NCBI GenBank assembly: GCA_028287505.1
Contig: JAQBPN010000104.1
Span: forward strand, 1-56,186
Direction of reading: 5' to 3'
DNA length: 56,186 nt
From: Fibrobacterota bacterium
GTDB lineage: Bacteria > Fibrobacterota > Fibrobacteria > UBA11236
A program made the translations under genes and the position numbers. The notes beneath the pieces are model-generated. The model made no database searches and had not been told where the DNA came from. It saw only the letters and a list, made by a program, of their open reading frames with translations. Below are positions 1 to 9,216 of this stretch, in pieces (positions within the stretch are counted from its first letter, which is position 1; the number at the start of each line of letters is the position of its first letter).

Positions 1-337
1 CTCTGCAGGCCTGGTTGCCTTCCGTTAAGAAGGGCCATTCTGCCGAGCTCCCGCTCCACTGTGATTTACTGCTTGTTCCTGATTCTTCTCTCAAAGAGCA
101 TCCGGGACTCAAAGGCCACCGGTTCCCACCCTTTTTCGGGGGGGATTGATAAGATAAATCGGACCTCAAGTTCCGTCAATGGTAGGGCATCCATTTTTTC
201 TTTTTTTCTTTTCAACCGGTCAAGGAAAGGGAAAGGGAAACCGGCAGAGCCCATCCCTACCGCATTGCGGAGACGTCGGCATGCTCCGGCAAAAACCGGA
301 GCCGCGATCGATTCCATGTTATGCGATTGGAATCGGG
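1..337. other. left-edge region without a confident gene
   Basis: No convincing gene is visible. A short minus-strand reading frame (about 194 down to 66, 42 codons) could encode a small protein beginning MDALPLTELE, but its upstream sequence is an A-rich run without a recognisable Shine-Dalgarno site. I therefore do not call it. The stretch lies directly downstream of the ferrochelatase stop codon. Confidence 0.4.
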
Positions 338-1357
338 TCAGGATTTCCGGACGAGCTCGCGCGCGGCCCGCACCCAGGCATCGGAACCGTTTAGGGAAGG
401 GACGAGAAGCAGTTTCTGGCCGCCGGCCTCCAGGAAGGTGGCTTGCGCGCGCAGAGAAATCTCCTCCAAAGTCTCCAAGCAGTCGGCGGTGAAGGAAGGT
501 TCGAAAACCAGGAGTTTTTTCTTCCCCTGCCGGCCCAGATCCGCCACTACGATATCGGTATAGGGTTTGATCCAGGGCGTGCGTCCCAGCCGGGATTGGA
601 AGCAGACCGTGTATTGGCCGGGTGCGAGGCCCAGCCTGCGGGCCAACTGCCGCGAGGTCTCGAAGCACTGGGCCCGATAGCAATAGTTGTTTTTCCAGGA
701 TATGGCGGCGCAGCAGGAGTCATCGGCCTTGAGACAATGGCCCTGGTAGCTTTCTCCCCGGCGGATCTGCCGCTCGGGAAGGCCGTGGTAGCTGAATAAC
801 ACGTGGTCCGGCGCAAAGGAATCCAGGTAGGGCCTGCCGATACCGGCGATCGAATCAAGGAAACCCGCATCCGCATAGAAGGGGCCGATGACCCGCACCG
901 CCGGAACGTTCCATTTCCGTCCCAGGATGGAAAACACCTTTTCCAAAGTGGAGCCGGTGGAAGCGGAAGAATATTGGGGATACATGGGAAGGATGATCAG
1001 TTCTTCCGGAGAGCGGGCCAGCAGAATGTCCAGCTTCGATTCGATGGAGGGGTTTCCGTAGCGCATGGCGAACTCGACCTCGCAGTCTTCGGGAAGCTGG
1101 GCGCGCAACTTTTCCGCAAAGGCCCGGGTATGCACAAGCAGCGGCGAACCTGCCGCGGTCCAGATCTTCTCGTAGGCGTCCGCGGATTTTCGGGGGCGAA
1201 AGGGGAGAATGATCAGGTTGAGCAGGATCCACCGGCCAAGAGCGGGGATGTCCAAAACCCGGGGATCGCTCAGGAATTCCCGAAGATAACGCCGCACCTT
1301 GCCGGGAGAAGGAGCGTCCGGCGTCCCGAGATTGACGATGAGAATTCCACTTTTCAC
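338..1357 (-). CDS. hemH: ferrochelatase
   Basis: Ferrochelatase inserts Fe2+ into protoporphyrin IX, the last step of protoheme synthesis. The 339-residue product starts VKSGILIVNLGTPD, the family's N-terminal signature. It carries the metal-site histidine in SYHGLPE (about residue 191) and the conserved glutamate in CLETLEE (about 295). The FQSRLGRTPWIKPYT block is also typical. I chose the GTG at 1357 because homology begins there and an AAAGGGG/AGGG-rich stretch lies just upstream; the open frame extends to 1480, but that part looks non-coding. A run of cysteines (CLKADDSCC, NYCYRAQC) lies between about residues 208 and 231. Some ferrochelatases carry an Fe-S cluster, but I cannot tell whether these residues do. 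The gene is divergent from the sensor-kinase cluster. It fits an organism that makes heme and c-type cytochromes, such as the five-heme protein at 16.6-18 kb. Confidence 0.95.
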   Translation of the reverse strand: MKSGILIVNLGTPDAPSPGKVRRYLREFLSDPRVLDIPALGRWILLNLIILPFRPRKSADAYEKIWTAAGSPLLVHTRAFAEKLRAQLPEDCEVEFAMRYGNPSIESKLDILLARSPEELIILPMYPQYSSASTGSTLEKVFSILGRKWNVPAVRVIGPFYADAGFLDSIAGIGRPYLDSFAPDHVLFSYHGLPERQIRRGESYQGHCLKADDSCCAAISWKNNYCYRAQCFETSRQLARRLGLAPGQYTVCFQSRLGRTPWIKPYTDIVVADLGRQGKKKLLVFEPSFTADCLETLEEISLRAQATFLEAGGQKLLLVPSLNGSDAWVRAARELVRKS

Positions 1358-1464
1358 GGTTGCCCTGCCCCTTTTGCGAGTAGGGAGAAAAATAGAATTA
1401 GTACGAATTCCCGGCAGGTCAGGAGGCGGTACTCCCGGCCGCCGCCCGGAGAAGCGGGGGGAAA

Positions 1465-1514
1465 CCGGCTTAGGTAACACTAATGTATCGTCTCATTCGT
1501 GTTACTAAGGCCGG
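1465..1514. repeat. inverted repeat in the hemH/kinase intergenic region
   Basis: The arms CCGGCTTAGGTAACACTAATG and CATTCGTGTTACTAAGGCCGG are near-perfect inverted copies. The core GTAACAC (1474-1480) and GTGTTAC (1499-1505) is exact, with about 8 bases at the centre. The repeat sits about 110 bases upstream of the hemH start and 220 bases upstream of the divergent kinase. It could be an operator shared by the two genes or a hairpin in a transcript. No T tract follows it on the plus strand, so a simple terminator is unlikely. The rest of 1358-1730 shows no gene. Confidence 0.6.
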
Positions 1515-1672
1515 CGGTTCCGCGACGCGTCGTGGGCGGATCCCGGCATGAAGCCACATTTCCCAAAACCGGAAAAACCTCCCGAAACATCCGATAACCC
1601 TAATTGCGGCACTACCGGAAATCAGCGATTCCTGCAATTTTTAGTTGATTCAATCATCGACTTTACTATTTT

Positions 1673-1703
1673 TTGACCCTGATTCATTCCCTGTACTGGT
1701 AAT
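1673..1703 (+). promoter_or_regulatory. possible sigma70-type promoter for the kinase cluster
   Basis: TTGACC at 1673-1678 and GGTAAT at 1698-1703 are separated by 19 bases and end 27 bases before the ATG of the PAS kinase. The match is by eye and the spacing is longer than ideal, so this is only a candidate. Confidence 0.25.
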
Positions 1704-1730
1704 GCTTCCTGAATTTTCCGTTGGGTAAAA

Positions 1731-2918
1731 ATGAACCAAACAGAGTTTCCCGAATCTCAATTAGAAGCCTTGTTCACTAGGCTGGATGTGGGCGTTTTCC
1801 GGGCCACCCGGGACGGCAAACTGCTCTATGCCAACGCCGCCTTTTTGCGCATGTTCGGATTGACCTCCCCTGAAGCCGTGGACGCCTGGCAGTTGAAAGC
1901 GATTGCGGTATGTCCGATCGAGACCGCCCGGGTGCTGGAGGAAATGCGCCATCGCGGCCGCGCCCGCATTCCGGATCTGGAAGTACGGGGTCCGGGTGGC
2001 GCGACCATGTGGATACGGCTGAACCAGATCCAGGAATCCTTCCCCGGAGAAGCGGACGTGATCGAAGGCATCATAGAGGATGTCACCGATCGAAAAAATC
2101 TGGACTCGGAACAACTTTGCCGGAACGAAGAACGGATACAGGCCAAGAACCTGGAATCCATCGGGAGGTTGGCCGGAGGCGTGGCGCATGATTTCAACAA
2201 TATGCTCACCGCCATCAACGGGTACAGCGAACTGCTTTTGGGGATGCTGCCCGAAGACAATCCGCTCCGCGAAAACCTGGTTGAAATAAAGAAGGCGGGG
2301 ACCCGGGCCGCCCATCTGACCCGGGAATTGCTGGCTTTCAGCCGGCGGCAGATGCTGATTCCCAAGGTGTTGGATTTGAACGACCTGATCCTTTCCATGG
2401 ACAGGTTCGTCCGGCGCGCGGCCGGTGACTGCATAGACGTGGAGTTGGCCCTGGACGCGAAACTGGGGAAAATAAAATGCGACCCGGGCCAGATGGAAAA
2501 CGCCATCATGAACCTTGTGTTCAACGCCCGGGATGCCATGAACCATGGGGGTATCTTGATGCTCCGGACCGCCAACGTGGAGGTCAATGCCTACGCCGCC
2601 CTGGACCGGCGCATCGCCCATGGAAACGGTTCCCGCGGAGAATTGCCACCCGGCAGTTACGTATCCCTCACCGTTTCCGACACCGGATCGGGCATGGACT
2701 CGGAAACCCTGGCCCGCGTGTTCGAACCGTTCTTCACCACCAAACCGATGAACAAAGCCGCGGGAATGGGCTTGGCCATGGTTTACGGGATCGTAAAGCA
2801 AAGCGGGGGGCACATCTTCGCCGAAAGCGAAGCGGGCAAAGGCTCCTTTTTCCGAATCTATCTTCCCCGGATTCCGGAAAGCGGGAGCAAGCGCCTCGAC
2901 CTACCCATATCCGAATAG
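1731..2918 (+). CDS. PAS-domain sensor histidine kinase
   Basis: This 395-residue protein appears cytoplasmic: no membrane segment is visible. A PAS domain spans about residues 10-125 (LDVGVFRATRDGKLLYANAA). A HisKA-type dimerisation domain follows, with the phospho-acceptor H153 in GGVAHDFNNMLTAINGYSELL. The ATPase domain has an N box (NLVFNARDAM), G1 (DTGSGM), F box (VFEPFFTTK) and G2 (GMGLAMVYG). The HDFNN sequence around the histidine is typical of the large group of soluble PAS kinases. No receiver is attached, so it probably signals through one of the receivers encoded downstream. It is closely similar along its whole length to the kinase at 7392-9008 (LTAINGYSELLLGML, AGTRAAHLTRELLAFSRRQ), so the two arose by duplication. 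The ligand is unknown. Confidence 0.9.
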   Translation: MNQTEFPESQLEALFTRLDVGVFRATRDGKLLYANAAFLRMFGLTSPEAVDAWQLKAIAVCPIETARVLEEMRHRGRARIPDLEVRGPGGATMWIRLNQIQESFPGEADVIEGIIEDVTDRKNLDSEQLCRNEERIQAKNLESIGRLAGGVAHDFNNMLTAINGYSELLLGMLPEDNPLRENLVEIKKAGTRAAHLTRELLAFSRRQMLIPKVLDLNDLILSMDRFVRRAAGDCIDVELALDAKLGKIKCDPGQMENAIMNLVFNARDAMNHGGILMLRTANVEVNAYAALDRRIAHGNGSRGELPPGSYVSLTVSDTGSGMDSETLARVFEPFFTTKPMNKAAGMGLAMVYGIVKQSGGHIFAESEAGKGSFFRIYLPRIPESGSKRLDLPISE

Positions 2919-3097
2919 AGATCGACGAGCGCTCTCCTGGACAAAGCCGCCGTCCGCACCATCGCTGACCCGCGCCCATCGCGGCCTTGGCGCATGCTTG
3001 GGAGCGGCTTTCCCGCTTCCAGCCTGGTTTTGGAATCCGATGACTTTTAATTATTTTTTTGACACTTTGATAACCGATATTCGCTATTGAGGGGCCG

Positions 3098-6000
3098 ATG
3101 GCGAAAAAGAAAAACGACCAGAAAAAAACGACTCCCGCAAAGCCACCCAAGAGACCCGAAAAAACTCCGGTAAACAAGCGTTCCACGGCCGGAAAAACCG
3201 TCCCCAAGCCGGCGCCCAAAGTCACGGCCCGGATTCCGGAAACCCCTGCCGGGAATGCCGAGCAGTTTCCCATCGCCGCCATCGGCGCCTCGGCCGGAGG
3301 CTTGGAGGCTTTCCGGCTCCTGCTCGGAGCCTTGCCTCCCGATGCCAAACTCGCCTTCATCATCATCCAGCATCTTTCTCCGACCCACGAAAGCATCCTT
3401 CCGGGAATCCTTTCCAAGTTCACGTCCCTTCCCGTCAAGGAAGTCCGGGACGGCATGGCCCTCGCAAGCGGCATCATCTATGTGATGCCTCCGAACTGCA
3501 CCATGACATTGGAACAGAACCGGTTGCGCCTGCAGGAACGTTCCGGAGCCGCCCGCCACATGCCGGTGGACGTGTTCTTCCGATCGATGTCCATCGATCA
3601 GCCCCAGCGCGCCATCGGCATCATCCTATCCGGGGCCGGCACCGACGGCACCTTGGGCCTGCAGGAAGTAAAAGGGGTGGGAGGCATCACCTTCGCCCAG
3701 GACGAGAAGTCCGCGAAGTTCGATGGCATGCCCCGCAGCGCCGTGGCGACCGGGGCCGTCGACTTCGTCCTGCCTCCCGAGAAAATCGCCTCGGAGCTGG
3801 CCCGTATCTGCAAACAGTTCCGCCAACAGACCCATCCCAGGGAAACGGAAGGGGCCTCTCTCGAAGAAACGCATATCGAGGCCATCTTCGCCCTGTTGCG
3901 CCGCAGTTCCGGCGTGGACTTCACACAGTACAAGCAAACCACCATCAAACGGCGCATCATGCGACGCATGCTGTTGTTGCGCATGGAATCGATGGCGGGC
4001 TATATAGACCTGCTGCGCAAAAATCCGGCGGAAATCCAGTTCCTGTACCAGGACCTCCTCATCAAGGTCACCAATTTTTTCCGGGACCCGGAGTCCTTCG
4101 AAGCCTTGAAGCAGACCGTCTTTCCGGAAATCCTGAAGGCAAGATCCAACGAGGGCACGGTGCGCATCTGGGTTCCCGGCTGCTCGACGGGAGAAGAAGT
4201 CTACTCGCTGGCCATAGCCCTGCTCGAATGCATCGGGGACATGGCCGTGAATACGCCCATCCAGATTTTCGCCACCGACATCAGCGACGAGGCGTTGGCC
4301 AAAGCCCGCACCGGCCTCTATGTGGAAAACATCGCCTTGGACGTATCGCTGGAAAGATTGCGGCGCTTCTTCGTGCGCGTGGACAATCACTACCAGATCA
4401 GCAAGCAAATCCGGGACATGTGCATCTTCGCGCGCCATGATGTCACGCATGATCACCCCTTTTCGAGGATTGATCTCATCAGCTGCCGCAACCTGCTGAT
4501 CTACCTGGATACGCCCCTGCAGAAAAGGGTGTTCCCGATTTTCCATTATGCCCTCAAGGCCGATGGCCGCCTGATGCTCGGCACCTCCGAAACCGTGGGC
4601 GCCTTCACCGATCTGTTCGGCCTGGAGGACAAGAAAAACAAGATCTACCGGAAAAAAGTGACGCCCTTGCGCTTCCACCTTCCCACGGGCGTGCCCTATA
4701 CGCTGCCGGAGCGGAACGAACCCGCGCAGCGCAACACCGAGCAGGCCTGGTCGGGCGCGGAAGTGCAGAGGGAAGCCGACCGGCTGGTGCTGTCCTCCTA
4801 TGCGCCTCCCGGCGTAGTGGCCAATGCGGAGATGGACATCATCCAATTCCGCGGGCAGACCGGCCCTTTTCTGGAACCCGCTCCCGGACAGGCCAGCCTT
4901 AACCTGCTGAAAATGATCCTGCCGCCCCTGCTGATGAACGCGCGCCGGACCATCGACATCGTCAGGAAGAAACGCCGCGCGACCCGCAGCGAGTGGGTCA
5001 GGTTCGAGCATGAAGGCAAAACCCGCCAAGTGGAAATCGAAGTGGTCCCGCTGCCGTCTTCATCCAGCGGCCTGGATACGTATTTCCTGGTGATGTTCCG
5101 GGAACAACCCGTTCCCGAGCAGTCCTCCGCGGGCCCGGCCGGCAAGGGCCGCCGCAAGGATGAAAACCAGGCGGCCGGCCTGCGCAAGGAACTGGAAGCC
5201 GCCAAGGAATACCTGCAAACCATCATCGAGGAGCAGGAAGCCACCAACGAAGAGCTCAAATCCGCCAACGAGGAAATCCTCTCCAGCAACGAAGAGCTGC
5301 AAAGCATCAACGAGGAATTGGAAACCGCCAAGGAAGAGCTGCAAAGCACCAACGAAGAGCTGACGACCCTGAACGAGGAGCTTCAGAACCGCAATCTGGA
5401 ACTGAACGTGGTCAACAACGATATGACCAATCTCCTCACCAGCGTGAACGTCCCCATCGTGATGCTGGGCAACGATTTGCGCATCCGCCGTTTCACGCCC
5501 ATGGCGGAGAAGGTGCTGAAGCTGATCGGAGCCGATGTGGGCCGCCCGTTCACGGACATCAAGTCCTTCGCAAGCCTGGCGAACGTGGAACATGAGATCC
5601 AGGAAGTGATCGACTCCATGTCCGTGCGGGAAATGGAGCTGCGGGACGACAAGGGACATTGGTATTCCCTGCGCATCCGGCCCTACCGGACCGGGGACAA
5701 CAAGATCGACGGGGCCGTGCTGGTCTTCATCGATATAGACACGCTCAAGACCGGTATCAGCCTTCTGGAAGAGGCGCACAGCTACGCGGAGTCCATCGTG
5801 CAGACGGTGCGCCATCCCATGGTCGTCTTGGAACGGGAAGGCAGGGTGAAGACTGCGAACCGCGCCTACCTGGAGTCCTTCAAGGAAAAACACACCGAGG
5901 TCATCGGACGCTCCATCCAGGATCTGGGCTTCGGGAAAACCCCCATTCCCGGCCTGCGTGAACTCTTGACCAGGGACGGCATCTGGAACCAGGCCATCCG

Positions 6001-6943
6001 GGACCATGAAGTGGTCATCGGAAGCGGCGGGCAATCCCGCGTCCTGCTGCTCAATTCCGGAATGGTCCGGTCCGAGACGGACAAATTCCATTACCTGCTG
6101 CTGTCCATGGAAGATATTACGTCCAGAAGGCAAGCCGAGCAGGAAGTGCAGCGGTTGAACGACGAACTGGAAAAGCGGATCGGCGACATGACCGCGGTCA
6201 ACCGCAAGCTGGAGGAAGAGGTGTCCGAGCGGGAGCGGGCGGAGGAAAGCCTGCGCGCCAGCGTCGCCGAGCTGGAATCCTTTTCCTACTCGGTATCGCA
6301 CGATTTGCGGGCCCCATTGCGGGCCATGCAAGGGGTGGCCGAGGCCTTGCAGGAGGATTATCGGGAAAGCCTGGACGCCACCGGCCGCGACTATACCCAG
6401 CGCATCGTTTCCGCCGCCCATCGCATGGATACGCTCATCCTGGATTTGCTGAATTACAGCCGGCTGGGAAAGAAAGAGCGCGATCTGCAATCCTGCTCCC
6501 TGGACCAGGCGGCCGCATCCGTGCTGGGGCAGCTTGAAAAGGAGATCAAGGACAGTAACGCGCAAGTGACCATCCAATCCCCATTGGGGGAAGTGCGCGC
6601 CAACCGGACGCTGCTGGAGAAGGCGCTTCTCAACCTGGTTTCCAACGGCATCAAATTCTCGGCCCCGGGATCGGCTCCCCGCGTCTCCATCCGCCCGGAA
6701 ACGCGGAACGGATTCGTCCGCGTGTGGGTGGAGGACAACGGCATCGGCATCGAACCGGAGCATCACGATCGCATCTTCCGCCTGTTCGAACGCCTGAACG
6801 GAATGGAAAAATATCCCGGCACGGGCATCGGGTTGGCCATCGTCCGCAAAAGCATCGAAAGCCTGGGAGGGCGGGTGGGGCTGGAATCCCAACCCGGCCA
6901 GGGCACCCGTTTCTGGATCGAACTTCCCAGGGAAGCTCAATGA
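3098..6943 (+). CDS. CheB-CheR-PAS-histidine kinase fusion
   Basis: This 1281-residue protein joins chemotaxis-type modification domains to a kinase. After a Lys/Pro-rich leader, residues about 56-240 form a CheB methylesterase domain with the triad S65 (GASAGG), H92 (QHLSP) and D183 (GAGTDGTLG). Residues about 260-520 form a CheR methyltransferase with the SAM-binding VPGCSTGEEVYSLA and the ISCRNLLIYL motif. PAS-like segments and a long coiled coil follow (repeated NEEL near residues 710-780). The kinase carries H1068 in SYSVSHDLRAPL and an ATPase domain with VEDNGIGIEPEHHD and GTGIGLAIV. There is no receiver in front of CheB, and no methyl-accepting receptor gene is nearby. This architecture is known in soil and plant-associated bacteria as a hybrid not tied to flagellar chemotaxis. 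It starts at an ATG after TGAGGGG and overlaps the following receiver gene by ATGA. Confidence 0.93.
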   Translation: MAKKKNDQKKTTPAKPPKRPEKTPVNKRSTAGKTVPKPAPKVTARIPETPAGNAEQFPIAAIGASAGGLEAFRLLLGALPPDAKLAFIIIQHLSPTHESILPGILSKFTSLPVKEVRDGMALASGIIYVMPPNCTMTLEQNRLRLQERSGAARHMPVDVFFRSMSIDQPQRAIGIILSGAGTDGTLGLQEVKGVGGITFAQDEKSAKFDGMPRSAVATGAVDFVLPPEKIASELARICKQFRQQTHPRETEGASLEETHIEAIFALLRRSSGVDFTQYKQTTIKRRIMRRMLLLRMESMAGYIDLLRKNPAEIQFLYQDLLIKVTNFFRDPESFEALKQTVFPEILKARSNEGTVRIWVPGCSTGEEVYSLAIALLECIGDMAVNTPIQIFATDISDEALAKARTGLYVENIALDVSLERLRRFFVRVDNHYQISKQIRDMCIFARHDVTHDHPFSRIDLISCRNLLIYLDTPLQKRVFPIFHYALKADGRLMLGTSETVGAFTDLFGLEDKKNKIYRKKVTPLRFHLPTGVPYTLPERNEPAQRNTEQAWSGAEVQREADRLVLSSYAPPGVVANAEMDIIQFRGQTGPFLEPAPGQASLNLLKMILPPLLMNARRTIDIVRKKRRATRSEWVRFEHEGKTRQVEIEVVPLPSSSSGLDTYFLVMFREQPVPEQSSAGPAGKGRRKDENQAAGLRKELEAAKEYLQTIIEEQEATNEELKSANEEILSSNEELQSINEELETAKEELQSTNEELTTLNEELQNRNLELNVVNNDMTNLLTSVNVPIVMLGNDLRIRRFTPMAEKVLKLIGADVGRPFTDIKSFASLANVEHEIQEVIDSMSVREMELRDDKGHWYSLRIRPYRTGDNKIDGAVLVFIDIDTLKTGISLLEEAHSYAESIVQTVRHPMVVLEREGRVKTANRAYLESFKEKHTEVIGRSIQDLGFGKTPIPGLRELLTRDGIWNQAIRDHEVVIGSGGQSRVLLLNSGMVRSETDKFHYLLLSMEDITSRRQAEQEVQRLNDELEKRIGDMTAVNRKLEEEVSERERAEESLRASVAELESFSYSVSHDLRAPLRAMQGVAEALQEDYRESLDATGRDYTQRIVSAAHRMDTLILDLLNYSRLGKKERDLQSCSLDQAAASVLGQLEKEIKDSNAQVTIQSPLGEVRANRTLLEKALLNLVSNGIKFSAPGSAPRVSIRPETRNGFVRVWVEDNGIGIEPEHHDRIFRLFERLNGMEKYPGTGIGLAIVRKSIESLGGRVGLESQPGQGTRFWIELPREAQ

Positions 6944-7395
6944 ACGGGACCTTCAAACCCCTGGTATTGCTGGTGGAGGACGACGCCAACGACGTTCTCC
7001 TGTTCCAAAGGGCCTTCTCGAAATTGAACCGGATAGGCGATCTCTTCATCGCCAGGGACGCGTACCGAGCGGAAAAATGGCTCATGGGCGAAGACCCCGC
7101 CAGGGAAAACCTCCCCACCATGTTGCCGCGCCTGATCCTGCTGGATCTCAAATTGCCCGGCAAGAGCGGTCTGGAACTGCTTGCCTGGATCCGCGGCCGG
7201 GAGCGCCTGCGCCGCCTGCCCGTGGTGATTTTCTCATCCTCCTCGGAGCCCTTGGACATGGAACATGCCTACGACATGGGAGCCAATTCCTACATCGTCA
7301 AACCCGCGGGTTTCGACGCTTTGTTGGAGACCGTGAAGAGGCTTTGCGAGTACTGGCTCGAGTTGAACAGAACTTCGGATTCGGAGGCCACGTGA
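6940..7395 (+). CDS. single-domain response regulator (Rcp1-like)
   Basis: This is a 151-residue stand-alone receiver with no output domain. The acidic pocket is LLVEDDAND, the phospho-acceptor is D69 in LILLDLKLPGKSG, the conserved Ser/Thr is in VVIFSSSS, and the lysine is in YIVKPAGF. The long insertion between strands 2 and 3 (GEDPARENLPTMLPR) is typical of receivers paired with phytochrome-like or other PAS kinases. Its ATG overlaps the TGA of the CheB-CheR kinase (ATGA), so it is translationally coupled and is probably that kinase's partner. Its own stop overlaps the next gene's GTG. Output is likely by protein interaction or phosphorelay. Confidence 0.92.
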   Translation: MNGTFKPLVLLVEDDANDVLLFQRAFSKLNRIGDLFIARDAYRAEKWLMGEDPARENLPTMLPRLILLDLKLPGKSGLELLAWIRGRERLRRLPVVIFSSSSEPLDMEHAYDMGANSYIVKPAGFDALLETVKRLCEYWLELNRTSDSEAT

Positions 7396-9008
7396 CCCCT
7401 TCCCTGCGTCTGCTGCTCGTCGACGACAATCCCGATGATCGTTCCCTGGTGTTGCGGGCCCTCAAGAAGGAATTCCCCGAAATCGAAGCCACCGAGGTGA
7501 TCGATGCGGAGGGGCTGGATTCCGCCCTCTTTCGCGGTTCTTTCGATCTGGCCATCACGGACTACCAGCTTTTGTGGTCAAATGGTCTCGAGGTGGTCGC
7601 GCGCGTCAAATTCTGCTTTCCCGACTGCCCCATCATCATGTTCACGGCCACGGGCAACGAGGAAATCGCCGTGGAAGGTCTCAAGAACGGCCTGAACGAC
7701 TATGTGCTCAAATCGTCCCACAATTTCGCCCGTTTGGCATCGGCGGTCCGCATCGCGCTGGAGCATGCGGGTGAGCGGAGGCGCAGCAGGCATCTGGACT
7801 TCCGCCTCCAGGACCTTCTGACCCGCCTGAACGTGGGCGTGTGCCGCGCCGATCTGGACGGCAGAATCATCTACGCCAATCCGGCCTTTTTCCGGATCTT
7901 CGGCCTGGTCCAGGAAAGTGCCGGACCCAACCTGGACATCAACGCCCTGATTCCCATGCCCATGGAGCCGGCGGCCCTGCGGGATGAGCTGACCCGCAAC
8001 GGCCAGGTGCGGCTGCCGGAAATGCAAGTGGACACGGCCGCGCAGAAGGCCATCTGGATTTCCGCCATGTTGACCTTGAACAATCCCGGTGGCAACGGAA
8101 ATGTTCTTGCGGAGCACACGGGCGCCTTCACGGCCGATGAGAAAGTGGTGGAATTCCTGGTCGAGGACATCACCGAGCGCAAACGCCTGGATCAGGAGCT
8201 GAAGGAAAGGGAAGAGGAAGTGCGGGAACTCCTCAAACTGGAGTCCATCGGCCGGCTGGCGGGCGGAGTGGCCCATGATTTCAACAACCTGCTTACGGCC
8301 ATCAACGGATACAGCGAGCTTCTTCTGGGCATGTTGCACGAGGACAGCCCTTTGCACGAAAGCGTGGTCGAGATCATGAAGGCGGGAACGCGCGCCGCCA
8401 ATCTGACCCGGGAACTCCTGGCATTCAGCCGGCGCCAGATCCTGCAACCCCGGGAATTCGACCTGAATCTGTTGATCGAATCCATGAAACCGAAGCTCCG
8501 CCGCTTGGTCGGGGAAAGCGTGGTGCTGGAAATCAGCCTGGATCCCGCGCCGGCCCGGGTCCGTTGCGACGGCTCGCAGATGGAAAACGTGATATTGAAC
8601 CTCGCCAGCAACGCCCGCGACGCCATGCCGCAGGGAGGCCGGTTGAGCATCCGGACCGCTACGCTTCAGGTCCGCAAAACGCCGGAACGGCGGGCCATCC
8701 CCCGGTCGCAACCGGCGACCGCGTCCAAGCAAAATGAACTCTTGGGCGAAGGCTCCTATGTCGTGCTCACCTTCGAGGACTCCGGGATTGGGATGACCTC
8801 GGAAATCCTGGAAAGAGTGTTCGAACCCTTCTTTACCACCAAGGTCATGGGCAAGGGTACGGGTATGGGGCTTTCCAGCGCCTACGGGATCGTCAAACAG
8901 AGCGGCGGCCACATCTTCGTGGACAGCGAACCGGAACGGGGCGCGTGTTTCCGCATCTGCCTGCCCCAGGCCGCCCGCGTCCAGGAACCGGACCTGGAAC
9001 CCGCATAG
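7392..9008 (+). CDS. receiver-PAS-histidine kinase
   Basis: This 538-residue protein begins at a GTG eight bases inside a GGAGG-containing upstream sequence and overlaps the previous stop (GTGA). Residues 1-125 are a receiver: LLLVDDNPDD, phospho-acceptor D57 in AITDYQL, and VLKSS as the lysine loop. A PAS domain follows (LNVGVCRADLDGRIIYANPA), then a HisKA domain with H295 in GGVAHDFNNLLTAINGYS and an ATPase domain (DSGIGM, VFEPFFTTKVMGKGTGMGL). With an N-terminal receiver and a C-terminal kinase it can act as an intermediate in a relay that starts with the upstream kinases. It is a close paralogue of the kinase at 1731-2918. A longer upstream extension of the frame (to 7077) is only overlap with the receiver gene. 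Confidence 0.92.
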   Translation: MTPSLRLLLVDDNPDDRSLVLRALKKEFPEIEATEVIDAEGLDSALFRGSFDLAITDYQLLWSNGLEVVARVKFCFPDCPIIMFTATGNEEIAVEGLKNGLNDYVLKSSHNFARLASAVRIALEHAGERRRSRHLDFRLQDLLTRLNVGVCRADLDGRIIYANPAFFRIFGLVQESAGPNLDINALIPMPMEPAALRDELTRNGQVRLPEMQVDTAAQKAIWISAMLTLNNPGGNGNVLAEHTGAFTADEKVVEFLVEDITERKRLDQELKEREEEVRELLKLESIGRLAGGVAHDFNNLLTAINGYSELLLGMLHEDSPLHESVVEIMKAGTRAANLTRELLAFSRRQILQPREFDLNLLIESMKPKLRRLVGESVVLEISLDPAPARVRCDGSQMENVILNLASNARDAMPQGGRLSIRTATLQVRKTPERRAIPRSQPATASKQNELLGEGSYVVLTFEDSGIGMTSEILERVFEPFFTTKVMGKGTGMGLSSAYGIVKQSGGHIFVDSEPERGACFRICLPQAARVQEPDLEPA

Positions 9009-9216
9009 AAACGGCCAGGCGGCTTTTCCATCCGAGTGTAAATCCCGTCACGATCCCGAAACATCCGGCCCCTTCCGCAGTCGGATCCCCGAAATTCCAC
9101 GTTTTTCAGAGACTGCTCCTCGACTAAGAGCACATTAGTATGGAATGATAAGGGAAAGGGCACCCAAAAAGGTAAGTTGAGTGTCTAAGACAATGTCGGT
9201 GGGCAGGGAGGTAAGC

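Noticed and set aside
5060-6940. Long minus-strand frame opposite the CheB-CheR kinase
   Set aside because: It is a shadow of the kinase gene; its repeats mirror the coiled-coil coding repeat.
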